Below are positions 23,256 through 31,167 of a stretch of DNA of 31,762 bases, in pieces. Both the position numbers and the translations under genes were made by a program. This stretch comes from Alteromonadaceae bacterium (GTDB taxonomy: Bacteria > Pseudomonadota > Gammaproteobacteria > Pseudomonadales > Oleiphilaceae), in assembly GCA_013393545.1 (NCBI GenBank), contig JABXHG010000581.1, forward strand, positions 1 through 31,762. Direction: 5' to 3'. Each line of letters opens with the position of its first letter. Position 1 is the stretch's first letter. The notes under the pieces were generated by a model. The model saw only the letters and a program-made list of their open reading frames with translations. It was not told the origin of the DNA and ran no database searches.

Positions 23256-23645
23256 TTACTGACCTTTGTTTTTCAGAAACCGCCCCATCACGCCTTCAGA
23301 AAGGCACACATGGGCCAGCGCGGGATACGGCAGGTAATGCAGAACCAGGGTCGCCAGGGTAACGGCATCCAGACCTTCACCCAGAAACAGCCAACCGGCG
23401 AAGGCGACAAACAGGGCACCGATAAAACCACCGTAGATCCACAAAAAGCGGGCTTTTTCCTCTTTGGTGGGCACACGTTCCAGTGTTTTGGCCAACGAAA
23501 AGGCCATATACAGAGCGATCAGTGCCGCCAGGATCAAGGATACCAATGGCCCGGTTATCCCCAGCAGGAAGCGAAACAGGTAATTGGCAAGAAAGAACAG
23601 AATAATGCCGGCAACGGCAACGATGGTAGTGCGAACTTTTTCCAT
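23256..23645 (-). CDS. Small four-helix membrane protein, unknown function
   Basis: A 129-residue hydrophobic protein with four likely membrane helices (about 6-26, 33-53, 68-90 and 97-116) and a short basic tail ending KNKGQ. I do not recognise the family. It is the first gene of a probable operon with fetA and fetB (three-base gap), which hints at a role near that exporter but does not show one. The start at 23645 has AGGGA upstream; the frame is open to 23693. Confidence 0.7.
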   Translation of the reverse strand: MEKVRTTIVAVAGIILFFLANYLFRFLLGITGPLVSLILAALIALYMAFSLAKTLERVPTKEEKARFLWIYGGFIGALFVAFAGWLFLGEGLDAVTLATLVLHYLPYPALAHVCLSEGVMGRFLKNKGQ

Positions 23646-23744
23646 GGAATCCCTGAGCTTATTATTTTGAAGGCTGATGGGTTGGCCAGACAATATGGCA
23701 GAGAGTCACGGCCGGTGTCACCCAGACAAAACGCTCAGTCGTGG

Positions 23745-24281
23745 TCACTCCACCAGGGGAAAGCGCTCGATCACCGTGTAAACCGATCCCGAATGGCCCG
23801 GCGTGCTCTCGAACAGTACGAACTCGGTCACCGGCATGGGCCCGAAGTGATCATTGCCATGTTGAGCCAGAAGCGGAGCCACAGAACCTGCCTGTTTGCG
23901 GAACCGGGCCAGGGTGATGTGAGGCTGAAAACCCGAATGGTCGGGCCCAAATCCCTCTTCGGCCAACTGCTTGACCAACCGGCGCTGCAGTTGCATCAGG
24001 GGCGTATCACCCGACACGCCGGCCCAGAGGTTGCGAGGGCTCTCCGCCCGGCCAAAGGTGTTCAGACCCTTCGCCTCCAGCTCAAAAGCTGGCGACTTAA
24101 CCCGAGCCGCAGCCTGGCAAAGTTCCGGCACGCGCTCGTCGTCCACCTTGCCAAGGAACGCCAGCGTCAGGTGTAACTGATTGCAGTTCTGCCATTTAGC
24201 CCCTTTTACTGGCCGCTGAAGCGCCAACAGGCGCTTCTTGACGGCGTCGGGGATTTCGAGCCCGAAGAAGACACGGGGCAT
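23745..24281 (-). CDS. thpR: ThpR, RNA 2',3'-cyclic phosphodiesterase (LigT)
   Basis: A 178-residue 2H phosphoesterase with both HxTx motifs: HLTL starting at His37 and HITL starting at His121. These enzymes open 2',3'-cyclic phosphates to 2'-phosphates on RNA, and E. coli ThpR can also ligate tRNA half-molecules in vitro. Length is typical. ATG 24281 is preferred because AGGAG lies eight bases upstream; an in-frame GTG nine bases earlier is too close to that site. It ends about 100 bases from the small membrane protein gene. Confidence 0.93.
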   Translation of the reverse strand: MPRVFFGLEIPDAVKKRLLALQRPVKGAKWQNCNQLHLTLAFLGKVDDERVPELCQAAARVKSPAFELEAKGLNTFGRAESPRNLWAGVSGDTPLMQLQRRLVKQLAEEGFGPDHSGFQPHITLARFRKQAGSVAPLLAQHGNDHFGPMPVTEFVLFESTPGHSGSVYTVIERFPLVE

Positions 24282-24309
24282 GCCGGGCACTCCTTTTCAG
24301 ATATGCCCT

Positions 24310-24981
24310 TTACCAGGGCAACTCATCGCCGTTGCTGTGCCAGAACGAACCGCTGTTCTCCAGGTTCAGGTTGGCGATGCGCTCGGCCAGGCCCTTGGCG
24401 GATTCTTCCGGAGAGATAAAGCCACCGAAGTTGACCATGCGGGTTTGCACATAGCCCGGGTGCAGCTGAGCCACGGCAATCCCTTTGGGCTTGAGGTCCA
24501 CCGACAGGGATTTGCCGAAGGCGTTCAGTGCGGCTTTTGACGCCCGGTAGCCATACTTGCCACCGGAATCGTTGTCGGCAATGGAGCCCATGCGGCTGGT
24601 GATGTTGCCGATCTTGCTGCCCTCACCCAGTTGCGGCAGCAGTGCGTCAATCACCCGCAGCGGCGCGTAGGCGTTGATTTCCATCTGGGTGCGAATGGAA
24701 TCGAAATCGATCTGGCCCAGCTCTTCGTTTTGCATCAGCCCGGCGTTGTTAATCAACAAACCGATCTGCTTGCCCGCCAGCGCAGTTTTCAGTTTCTCGA
24801 TGCCGGCATCGGTAGTGACATCAACGCCGTCTACCACTTCGGCGGCTACTTCGGCCAGTTCATCGGAAGACTGGCGGCACACGCCGATCACCTGCTGGCC
24901 CTCGCGGGCATAGTGTTTCGCCAACTCCAGGCCGATGCCCCGGTTGGCGCCGGTAATCACTACAACGTTGGATGCGCTCAT
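24310..24981 (-). CDS. Short-chain dehydrogenase/reductase
   Basis: A 223-residue classical SDR. The NAD(P) motif is TGANRGIG from residue 10, NNAG is at 78-81, and the catalytic set is Ser129 (ITSRMGS), Tyr145 and Lys149 (YRASK). The substrate is unknown; the overall look is that of small CsgA- or carbonyl reductase-like SDRs. AGGAG lies six bases before the ATG. It diverges from the alpha/beta hydrolase gene. Confidence 0.9.
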   Translation of the reverse strand: MSASNVVVITGANRGIGLELAKHYAREGQQVIGVCRQSSDELAEVAAEVVDGVDVTTDAGIEKLKTALAGKQIGLLINNAGLMQNEELGQIDFDSIRTQMEINAYAPLRVIDALLPQLGEGSKIGNITSRMGSIADNDSGGKYGYRASKAALNAFGKSLSVDLKPKGIAVAQLHPGYVQTRMVNFGGFISPEESAKGLAERIANLNLENSGSFWHSNGDELPW

Positions 24982-25094
24982 GACTTCTCCTTTGAAATCA
25001 GTTTTGTTGACTGGATGACAACAACCCTATGGGCATAAACTGTAAAACCAAGGCCGCTTATTGGCCAGTGTGAAGGAAAGCTCGGGAGAACAGC

Positions 25095-26150
25095 GTGGAA
25101 ATTGTCGGAATCATTGTCGTTATCGTGACTATCCTGGCCATTGCCCCCCGGTTTCTGTTTAACATCAAGGATCTTTCCTACCTGGATAGCGACCAGCACT
25201 CGGTGCGCGAACAGTCGCCCTCCGATGGCCTGACATCGGTATTGGCACAAATCCGGGAATTGCACCGCACAGTCAAACCGCTCAGGGGCAAGGCCAAGCT
25301 GGAGGCCTTGCGCCACTTCATGGACCACCTGAACGACGATCTGGAAGTGACCGCCGAACTGCGTCAACAGGATAAACCCGCAGGCGAATGGGTACTGGCT
25401 GATGGAGCGGATAGCACCCGCCGCATTCTCTATATCCATGGCGGCGGCTGGATGGTGGGCAGCCCCCGCAGCCACCGAGTTATTACCGAGCGATTGGCGC
25501 AGAAAACCGGCGCTGCCGTGTTCTCGCTGGATTACCGGTTAATGCCGGAACACCGCTTCATGGACGGCGTGGAAGACTGCCGCGAGGCCTACCGCTGGCT
25601 GCTGGAGAACGGCCCCAACGGTCCCGAACCCGCCTCCTTCATGGTGGTAGCCGGTGATTCGGCGGGTGGCAGTCACACCCTGGCGCTGATTGCCTGGCTG
25701 CGCGACCAGGGCCTGCGTCAGGCCGACGCCGCCATAGCACTGGCACCCTCCAGTGACCTTACACTTACAGCGCCCAGCAACCGCGACAACCTGGCCACCG
25801 ATGCCCTGCTCGGCCCCATGGCCGGCCCAATGGGAAAAGTGCCCCGCTGGCTCAGCTGGTGGCTGACGCTGCTCGCCTTCCGGGTGTCGCCCACCAACCC
25901 GGTGGCCTCCCCTCTCAGGGGCAACCTTGCCAACCTGCCGCCCACCCTCATCCACGCCACCGATCAGGAAATGCTTCTGGACAACGCCCGGCGCTACGCC
26001 ACCGGCGCCCGCAACGCCGGTTCACCAGTGAAGCTGCACATCTGGCCGGGCCTGGTGCACGTGTGGCACATGTTCCGCCAGCAATTACCGGAAGCCGAAG
26101 AAGCGTTTGAGGATATTCGCCAGTTCCTTGAACAGGTTGAGTCAGACTGA
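25095..26150 (+). CDS. HSL-type alpha/beta hydrolase with N-terminal membrane anchor
   Basis: A 351-residue esterase/lipase-like enzyme of the hormone-sensitive lipase family. The oxyanion motif HGGGW is at 115-119, the nucleophile Ser189 is in GDSAGG, and the likely Asp and His lie in HATDQEM and GLVHVWH. Residues 2-19 form a hydrophobic segment that may anchor it in the membrane. It would cleave short-chain esters; the natural substrate is unknown. Start is GTG 25095 with GGAG six bases upstream. Its stop touches that of the convergent DUF4442 gene. Confidence 0.91.
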   Translation: MEIVGIIVVIVTILAIAPRFLFNIKDLSYLDSDQHSVREQSPSDGLTSVLAQIRELHRTVKPLRGKAKLEALRHFMDHLNDDLEVTAELRQQDKPAGEWVLADGADSTRRILYIHGGGWMVGSPRSHRVITERLAQKTGAAVFSLDYRLMPEHRFMDGVEDCREAYRWLLENGPNGPEPASFMVVAGDSAGGSHTLALIAWLRDQGLRQADAAIALAPSSDLTLTAPSNRDNLATDALLGPMAGPMGKVPRWLSWWLTLLAFRVSPTNPVASPLRGNLANLPPTLIHATDQEMLLDNARRYATGARNAGSPVKLHIWPGLVHVWHMFRQQLPEAEEAFEDIRQFLEQVESD

Positions 26151-26621
26151 TCACCGCTTCTTGCGCACGTACAGAACCTTGTGAATCCGGGCCACCAGCT
26201 CGCCGTTATCGTCCAGCACGTCTACATCCCAGGTGGGCAGGCATTTTGAGCCGTCGGCAGTCTCCTGGCGCACTTCCTCCAGGCGCTCGTCCGTCAGCTC
26301 GAAGTGGGCGCTGACCGTGCCCCGGCCCGGGCGTACAAAATCAATGTGGGCCAATTTGTCCCACACCACATAGTCATGGCCCAGGCGCTTGACCAACATC
26401 AGCATGTACATGGGGTCTACCATGCTGTAGAGCGAGCCGCCGTAGTGAGTGCCCACGTAGTTGCGGTTCCACCAGCGCAGGCGCATTTGCACGGTGGCGG
26501 TACTGAAGTCTTCGGCCAGATGGGTCACCTTGATGCCCGCGCCAAGATTGGGTGGGTAGAGCGTCAGCATGCGGCGCAAGGCACCAGCAGACGCAAACCA
26601 GCGGCGAAGAGTGGGGGTCAT
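26151..26621 (-). CDS. DUF4442 hot-dog-fold protein (thioesterase-like)
   Basis: A 156-residue protein of the DUF4442 family (Pfam PF14539), related to PaaI/YiiD-type thioesterases. The typical segment is NRNYVGTHYGGSLYSMVDPMYMLML, followed by WDKLAHIDFVRPGRG and a C-terminal HKVLYVRKK. Such proteins may hydrolyse acyl-CoA thioesters, but this group is little tested. The start at 26621 has GGAG nine bases upstream. It lies tail to tail with the hydrolase gene with no gap. Confidence 0.87.
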   Translation of the reverse strand: MTPTLRRWFASAGALRRMLTLYPPNLGAGIKVTHLAEDFSTATVQMRLRWWNRNYVGTHYGGSLYSMVDPMYMLMLVKRLGHDYVVWDKLAHIDFVRPGRGTVSAHFELTDERLEEVRQETADGSKCLPTWDVDVLDDNGELVARIHKVLYVRKKR

Positions 26622-26727
26622 GGCATCAGGCTCCGGTGGCAAAATTGATTCATACGGCCGTTTGAATACTACAATCCCCCAATAGCCAAGTGCAAGGCAA
26701 TCGCTGCTACCGGCAGGCTTTCACGTA

Positions 26728-26756
26728 TTATCCCGGTCACAATGCGCGGCTATAAT
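26728..26756 (+). promoter_or_regulatory. Promoter of the DUF2721 gene
   Basis: A perfect TATAAT (26751-26756) lies 38 bases upstream of the TTG start. A weak TTATCC (26728-26733) sits 17 bases before it. The -10 and position are good, the -35 is poor. Confidence 0.45.
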
Positions 26757-26794
26757 GGTTCCCATCACTTATTGAAAGACAAAAGGAAATTCGC

Positions 26795-27199
26795 TTGGAT
26801 CTAACCACGCCCGCCCTTCTGTTCCCGGCTATTTCATTACTGCTTCTGGCCTACACCAACCGCTTCCTCGTGCTGGCGCAGCTGATTCGCAAGCTGAAGG
26901 ACATGGACACCGAGGAAGATCATGCGCTGATCGAGCGCCAGCTTTCCGCCCTGCGTAAGCGCATTGTGCTGACCAAGCGCATGCAGGCCTTTGGCGTGCT
27001 GAGTTTTCTGCTGTGTACGGTATCGATGTTCCTACTGTTCCTTGAACTGGAACAGCCTGGTGTGGTGGCGTTTGGTGTCAGCCTGATGCTGCTGTCGCTG
27101 TCACTGGTGTATTCGCTGTGGGAAATCCAGATCTCCACCAATGCCATCAACGTGGAGCTGGAGAACTTCGAATGGCGCAAGAGCAAACCGAAGAGCTGA
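26795..27199 (+). CDS. DUF2721 family membrane protein
   Basis: A 134-residue protein with an N-terminal membrane segment (PALLFPAISLLLLAYTNRFLVL), a charged middle (RKLKDMDTEEDHALIERQLSALRKRI) and two further membrane helices, the layout of DUF2721. Its function is unknown. Translation starts at TTG 26795 with AAGGA seven bases upstream; no ATG fits better. It is monocistronic behind its own promoter and converges with the CPBP gene. Confidence 0.84.
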   Translation: MDLTTPALLFPAISLLLLAYTNRFLVLAQLIRKLKDMDTEEDHALIERQLSALRKRIVLTKRMQAFGVLSFLLCTVSMFLLFLELEQPGVVAFGVSLMLLSLSLVYSLWEIQISTNAINVELENFEWRKSKPKS

Positions 27200-27206
27200 A
27201 AAACCA

Positions 27207-27797
27207 TTAGGGGCGGGGTTTTACGCCAAACCAGTGCGGGAAACGCAGCAAGCAGAAAATCGCCACCATGTCGTAAAGGGCGTGCCAGGCCATCACCATC
27301 CCCAGACTGTCCGAGAGCAGATAAGCAGTGCCCATAATCAGCCCCAGGCCGGTGGCCATCAGAAAGTAAGTAAAGGACACATAGTGCACCAGGCCGAACA
27401 GCACCGAGGCGGCAATCACCGCCGTCCAGGGCCCGGTGTGCTGCAACAGCCAGCCTTGCACGGCACCGCGAAACAACAGTTCTTCCCCCACCCCCGCCAG
27501 CACCGACAAGCTCACCAGCACCGGCCAGGAATAACTGCGGGCGAAGTTGTACAGCCCACGCATCTGCCGGTCCAGGTCATCCGGAAACAAGCCCGGGATG
27601 CGGGACACCAGCAGAATCGAAAAGTAGGTGGCCAGGGCACCAAGAAGGCCGAAGAGCAGAATCTCAACAAGCCCCAGGCCGCCCCAGAACAGGGGAATAT
27701 CGAACATCCAGACCGCCACCAGGCCAACCAGCCCGATGCCCGCCTGGAACCCCAGCGCCGCCAGGCTGGAAATGGAAGATTTGCCCAGCTTTGCCAT
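27207..27797 (-). CDS. CPBP family intramembrane glutamic protease
   Basis: A 196-residue Rce1/CPBP-type membrane protease. The three motifs are present: EELLFR at 105-110, FGLVH ending in His138, and a final HALYD near residue 172. It has about six to seven membrane helices. CPBP proteins cleave within or next to the membrane or serve in bacteriocin immunity; the substrate is unknown. Confidence 0.9.
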   Translation of the reverse strand: MAKLGKSSISSLAALGFQAGIGLVGLVAVWMFDIPLFWGGLGLVEILLFGLLGALATYFSILLVSRIPGLFPDDLDRQMRGLYNFARSYSWPVLVSLSVLAGVGEELLFRGAVQGWLLQHTGPWTAVIAASVLFGLVHYVSFTYFLMATGLGLIMGTAYLLSDSLGMVMAWHALYDMVAIFCLLRFPHWFGVKPRP

Positions 27798-27841
27798 TAA
27801 TACCTGCCCATCAACAATATCCCTCCAGACCGCGCCGGGAA

Positions 27842-28696
27842 TCAGTCACTGAACAGCCCTTTGACCGGAAACAGATCGTCGTATTCCGGCGCCTGTTTCT
27901 GGCCCCTGGCCTGGAAGGTTTTCATCATATCCGTGGGCCGGAACATGCCCGCCTGCCAGGTGGCCATGTATTTCAGGCTGTCTTCCACGCTGTGGTCCCG
28001 GCTGAAATTCAGCATCTCTTTGCAGCCGGTGACCGCCAGCGGAGAGTTGGCGGCAATGCTCGCGGCAATGTCCATCACTCCGGCCAGCAAGGCGTCCTGA
28101 TCGTCGAACACGGCATTCACAAAGCCAAGCCGGTAAGCTTCCTCGGCACCGAACTTGCGCCCGGTGTACGCAAGCTCCCGCACCACGCCCTCGGGCATCA
28201 GCTTGGGTAACCGCTGCAGGGTGCCCACATCCGCGGTCATGCCCAGCTCGGTTTCCTTGATGGTGAAATAAGCCTCTTGCGTGCAATAGCGGCTGTCGGC
28301 CGCGCACACCATGTCCAGCGCACCGCCGATGCAGCCGCCCTGCACCGCCGCCAGCACTGGCAGGCGAACTTTCTCCAGCGAGGTGACCGTGTCCTGAATC
28401 TGCAGAACAATTCTTCGCAGGTTTTCCGCCATGCGCCCGGGGTCGCCGGACATGGGCACCGCTTTCGGGTCACTGAACACGCCCAGATCCATGCCGGCGG
28501 AAAAATGCTTGCCGGTGGAGGAAATCACAACCACCCGGGCGTCGGATTCCGACTCAATGTGGCGCAGGCAATCGGGCAGATCCAGCCAGAAGGCCTTGGT
28601 CATGGAGTTCATGGCCTCCGGACGGCACAACTGCACATGGGCAATTTTCTGGTCAATCTCGACCCGGAAACATTCATACTGGGCAAATTCGGCCAC
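27842..28696 (-). CDS. Crotonase, dienoyl-CoA isomerase-like
   Basis: A 284-residue enoyl-CoA hydratase/isomerase-fold enzyme. The oxyanion-hole segments are FSAGMDL and QGGCIGGALDM. The acidic residues fit delta(3,5)-delta(2,4)-dienoyl-CoA isomerase (ECH1): Asp in CAADSRYCTQEAYFTIKE and Glu/Asp in KETELGMTADVGTLQRLPK, the latter nearly identical to the mammalian enzyme. It would shift double bonds when odd-position unsaturated fatty acids are degraded. It stands alone and diverges from rnz. Confidence 0.9.
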   Translation of the reverse strand: MAEFAQYECFRVEIDQKIAHVQLCRPEAMNSMTKAFWLDLPDCLRHIESESDARVVVISSTGKHFSAGMDLGVFSDPKAVPMSGDPGRMAENLRRIVLQIQDTVTSLEKVRLPVLAAVQGGCIGGALDMVCAADSRYCTQEAYFTIKETELGMTADVGTLQRLPKLMPEGVVRELAYTGRKFGAEEAYRLGFVNAVFDDQDALLAGVMDIAASIAANSPLAVTGCKEMLNFSRDHSVEDSLKYMATWQAGMFRPTDMMKTFQARGQKQAPEYDDLFPVKGLFSD

Positions 28697-28787
28697 GGCT
28701 CGGCTCCTTTTTCGTTGTTCTCTGAATACCGTTTATGCTTTGCTTACCATTGGACACGCAACCGACACTACCGCGAAACGAGGCACG

Positions 28788-29762
28788 ATGGAATTTACCT
28801 TTCTGGGCTCCTCCGCAGGCACCCCCACCCGCCAGCGTAACGTGACGGCGCTGGCCCTTGGCCCGAACGGCCCCAAACCCTGGTATCTGGTGGATTGCGG
28901 CGAGGCCACTCAGCATCAGCTGTTGCGCAGCCGCTATTCGGTGATGCAGCTGAAGGCGATTTTCATCACTCACATCCACGGCGACCACATTTTCGGCTTG
29001 CCGGGCCTGCTCACCAGCGCCTCCATGCTGGGCCGGGAAGAACCGCTAGACCTCATCGCCCCGCCGCAGGTGGGCCGCTTCATTCAGGCCGCCATTGAAA
29101 ACAGCGACTCCAGTCTGAGCTTCCCCCTGAACCTGATCAACTCCGAGGCCGAGGACTTTCACTGGCAGGACCGGTATTTCAGTGTCACGACCGTACCGCT
29201 GTCGCACCGTGTGCCTTGCCATGCTTTCGCGTTCACCGAAAGAAACCTGGAGCGCCAGCTGCAACAGGAGAAACTGCAGGCCGACGGCATTGAACCCGGC
29301 CCGGAATGGGGCGATTTGCAAAAAGGCAAAGACGTACAGCTACCCGATGGCCGGTTGCTGAAAGCCGACGACTACACCTGCATTCCCCGGGCCCCACGCA
29401 AACTGATCGTCGCCGGCGACAACGACACGCCAGAATTGCTGGCTGACGCCTGCCAGGGCGCCCAGGTACTGGTACACGAAGCCACTTACACCCAGGATGT
29501 GGCAGAGCGTGTTGGCCCCTGGCCACAGCACAGCAGTGCCGAACAGGTGGCCCGGTTTGCCCGGCGGGTAAAACTGCCCAACCTGGTACTGACCCACTTC
29601 AGCTCCCGTTACCAGTCTGGCCCTGGCGGCGCACCGCACATCAACCAGCTGGCTGCAGAAGCCATGCAGCACTATAAAGGCGAGCTGTTTCTGGCCAGGG
29701 ATTTCGACACCTACCGGCTGGAGAAAGACTTCACCCTGCGCCGGCTGAAAAACGGCGACTAA
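28788..29762 (+). CDS. rnz: Ribonuclease Z
   Basis: A 324-residue metallo-beta-lactamase-fold nuclease. It starts MEFTFLGSSAGTPT, typical of tRNase Z, with the zinc motif HIHGDH at 62-67, then PLSHRVPCHAF, VAGDNDTPEL, VHEATY and LVLTHFSSRY. It trims the 3' end of tRNA precursors and can act as an endo- or exonuclease on other RNAs. ATG 28788 has GAGG five bases upstream; the frame is open well upstream but that part overlaps the divergent crotonase gene. Confidence 0.94.
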   Translation: MEFTFLGSSAGTPTRQRNVTALALGPNGPKPWYLVDCGEATQHQLLRSRYSVMQLKAIFITHIHGDHIFGLPGLLTSASMLGREEPLDLIAPPQVGRFIQAAIENSDSSLSFPLNLINSEAEDFHWQDRYFSVTTVPLSHRVPCHAFAFTERNLERQLQQEKLQADGIEPGPEWGDLQKGKDVQLPDGRLLKADDYTCIPRAPRKLIVAGDNDTPELLADACQGAQVLVHEATYTQDVAERVGPWPQHSSAEQVARFARRVKLPNLVLTHFSSRYQSGPGGAPHINQLAAEAMQHYKGELFLARDFDTYRLEKDFTLRRLKNGD

Positions 29763-29858
29763 TCAACCGCCCGGCCAATTCGGGTTGGCAGATCGGCCGA
29801 ATCAGTGTCACTCTGTAATCATTGGAGAGTTCACTTAATCAGCAAAAGGAGCAATGCC

Positions 29859-30278
29859 ATGTATCACGAGATTATGGTGCCAGTCGACTTGTCTCATCTG
29901 GACAAGCTGGTGAAAGCCCTGAACACCGCCATCGACATGGCCAAGCACTACGACGCCAGGCTCCATTACGTAACAGTGACCAACAGCACACCAGGCCAGG
30001 CGGCACACAATCCGAAAGAGCTGGCAGCCAAGATGGAAGAGTTTGCCGAAGAGCAAGGCAAGGCCCACGGCATCAAGACAGACTCCATGGTGCTGGAATC
30101 GGTGGACACCGCCGTTGAGCTGGACGACAAACTGATTGGCGCCATCAAGGACATCCACGCCGATTTGGTGGTCATGGCTTCCCACCCACCGGGCCTGGGG
30201 GACAAGCTGCACCTGCTGCGCTCCAACGGCGCAGAAATCGTCAAACACACCGACGTCTCGGTTTTCATCGTCCGGTAA
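29859..30278 (+). CDS. Single-domain universal stress protein
   Basis: A 139-residue Usp protein (YHEIMVPVDLSHLDKLVKAL at the start, LVVMASHPPG near the C-terminus). The nucleotide-binding signature G-x2-G-x9-G-S/T is not intact: the loop reads SHPPGLGDKLHLLRSNGAEI. It therefore resembles the variant Usp group that includes TeaD of Halomonas, and ATP binding cannot be assumed. GGAG lies eight bases before the ATG. The following mtfA-like gene starts directly after its stop. Confidence 0.88.
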   Translation: MYHEIMVPVDLSHLDKLVKALNTAIDMAKHYDARLHYVTVTNSTPGQAAHNPKELAAKMEEFAEEQGKAHGIKTDSMVLESVDTAVELDDKLIGAIKDIHADLVVMASHPPGLGDKLHLLRSNGAEIVKHTDVSVFIVR

Positions 30279-31118
30279 GTGCTAGCCTCAAACCCGTTTC
30301 TTTTTGCACTGTTCGCCGTCGGGCTCATCAGCCTGACGGTGTTTTATCTGTTTTTCTTCCAGCGCTGGCGCAGAAGCCATGCACTGCAACAGCCCTTCCC
30401 AAAAGCCTGGCGCAAACTGCTTCGAAAACAGGTTCCCATATACAACCACCTGGAGCCCGGGCGACAACAGCAGCTGGAACGCCGTGTACAGCTGTTCCTG
30501 AATGAAAAATCATTCTACGGCTGCAACGGTTTTGAGGTGGACGACCGGGTAAGGCTCACCATCGCCGGCCACGCCTGCCTGCTGATTCTCGAACGTTCGT
30601 TTTCAGACTACGACGATGTCAGCAGCATTCTTGTCTATCCCGACCTGTATCGGGCCAAAGGTAAAGCCAGCGATGGCCTGGTCGTTAGTGCCCACAATGA
30701 AATTCGCGCCGGAGAAGCCTCCTCTCTTGGGCAGGTTGTACTGGCCTGGCACCAATGCCAGCGTGCCGTCTCCCAACCACACAGCCCACATAACGTCATT
30801 CTGCACGAATTCGCGCATCAGCTGGACTACCTGGACGGCACCGCCGACGGCGCTCCACCCCTTAGCGACGAACAGGCCCGGCACTGGCAACAGACCATGA
30901 CCGAAGCCTGGGACAACCTGCAACACACCCTGGAGCATCACCACAAGCCCTGGCTGGACCCATACGGCGCCACCGAGCCGGCCGAGTTCTTCGCGGTGCT
31001 CACCGAAACCTTTTTCCAGCAACCCCAACACCTGTGGCACGAACAGCCCGAGGTGTACCAGGCGCTGCGCGATTTCTACCGGTTAAACCCCATAGACTTC
31101 ACTGGCCATGACGGCTAA
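30279..31118 (+). CDS. MtfA-like zinc peptidase with N-terminal membrane helix
   Basis: A 279-residue member of the MtfA (YeeI) peptidase family. The zinc motif HEFAH is at 176-180 (VILHEFAHQLDYLDG), and the third ligand is likely the Glu in TEPAEFFAVLTETFF. The FYGCNGFEVDDRVRLTIAGHACLLIL segment is also typical. E. coli MtfA is a soluble aminopeptidase that binds the repressor Mlc and so affects the glucose PTS. Here residues 5-27 add a membrane helix that E. coli MtfA lacks, placing the domain at the membrane. It starts at GTG 30279, the base after the Usp stop, with almost no Shine-Dalgarno, so it probably depends on reinitiation. Confidence 0.86.
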   Translation: MLASNPFLFALFAVGLISLTVFYLFFFQRWRRSHALQQPFPKAWRKLLRKQVPIYNHLEPGRQQQLERRVQLFLNEKSFYGCNGFEVDDRVRLTIAGHACLLILERSFSDYDDVSSILVYPDLYRAKGKASDGLVVSAHNEIRAGEASSLGQVVLAWHQCQRAVSQPHSPHNVILHEFAHQLDYLDGTADGAPPLSDEQARHWQQTMTEAWDNLQHTLEHHHKPWLDPYGATEPAEFFAVLTETFFQQPQHLWHEQPEVYQALRDFYRLNPIDFTGHDG

Positions 31119-31167
31119 CCTCGCCGGATCATTTCACTCCCCATTCTGTTAATCCGGTGCGCTGTTC

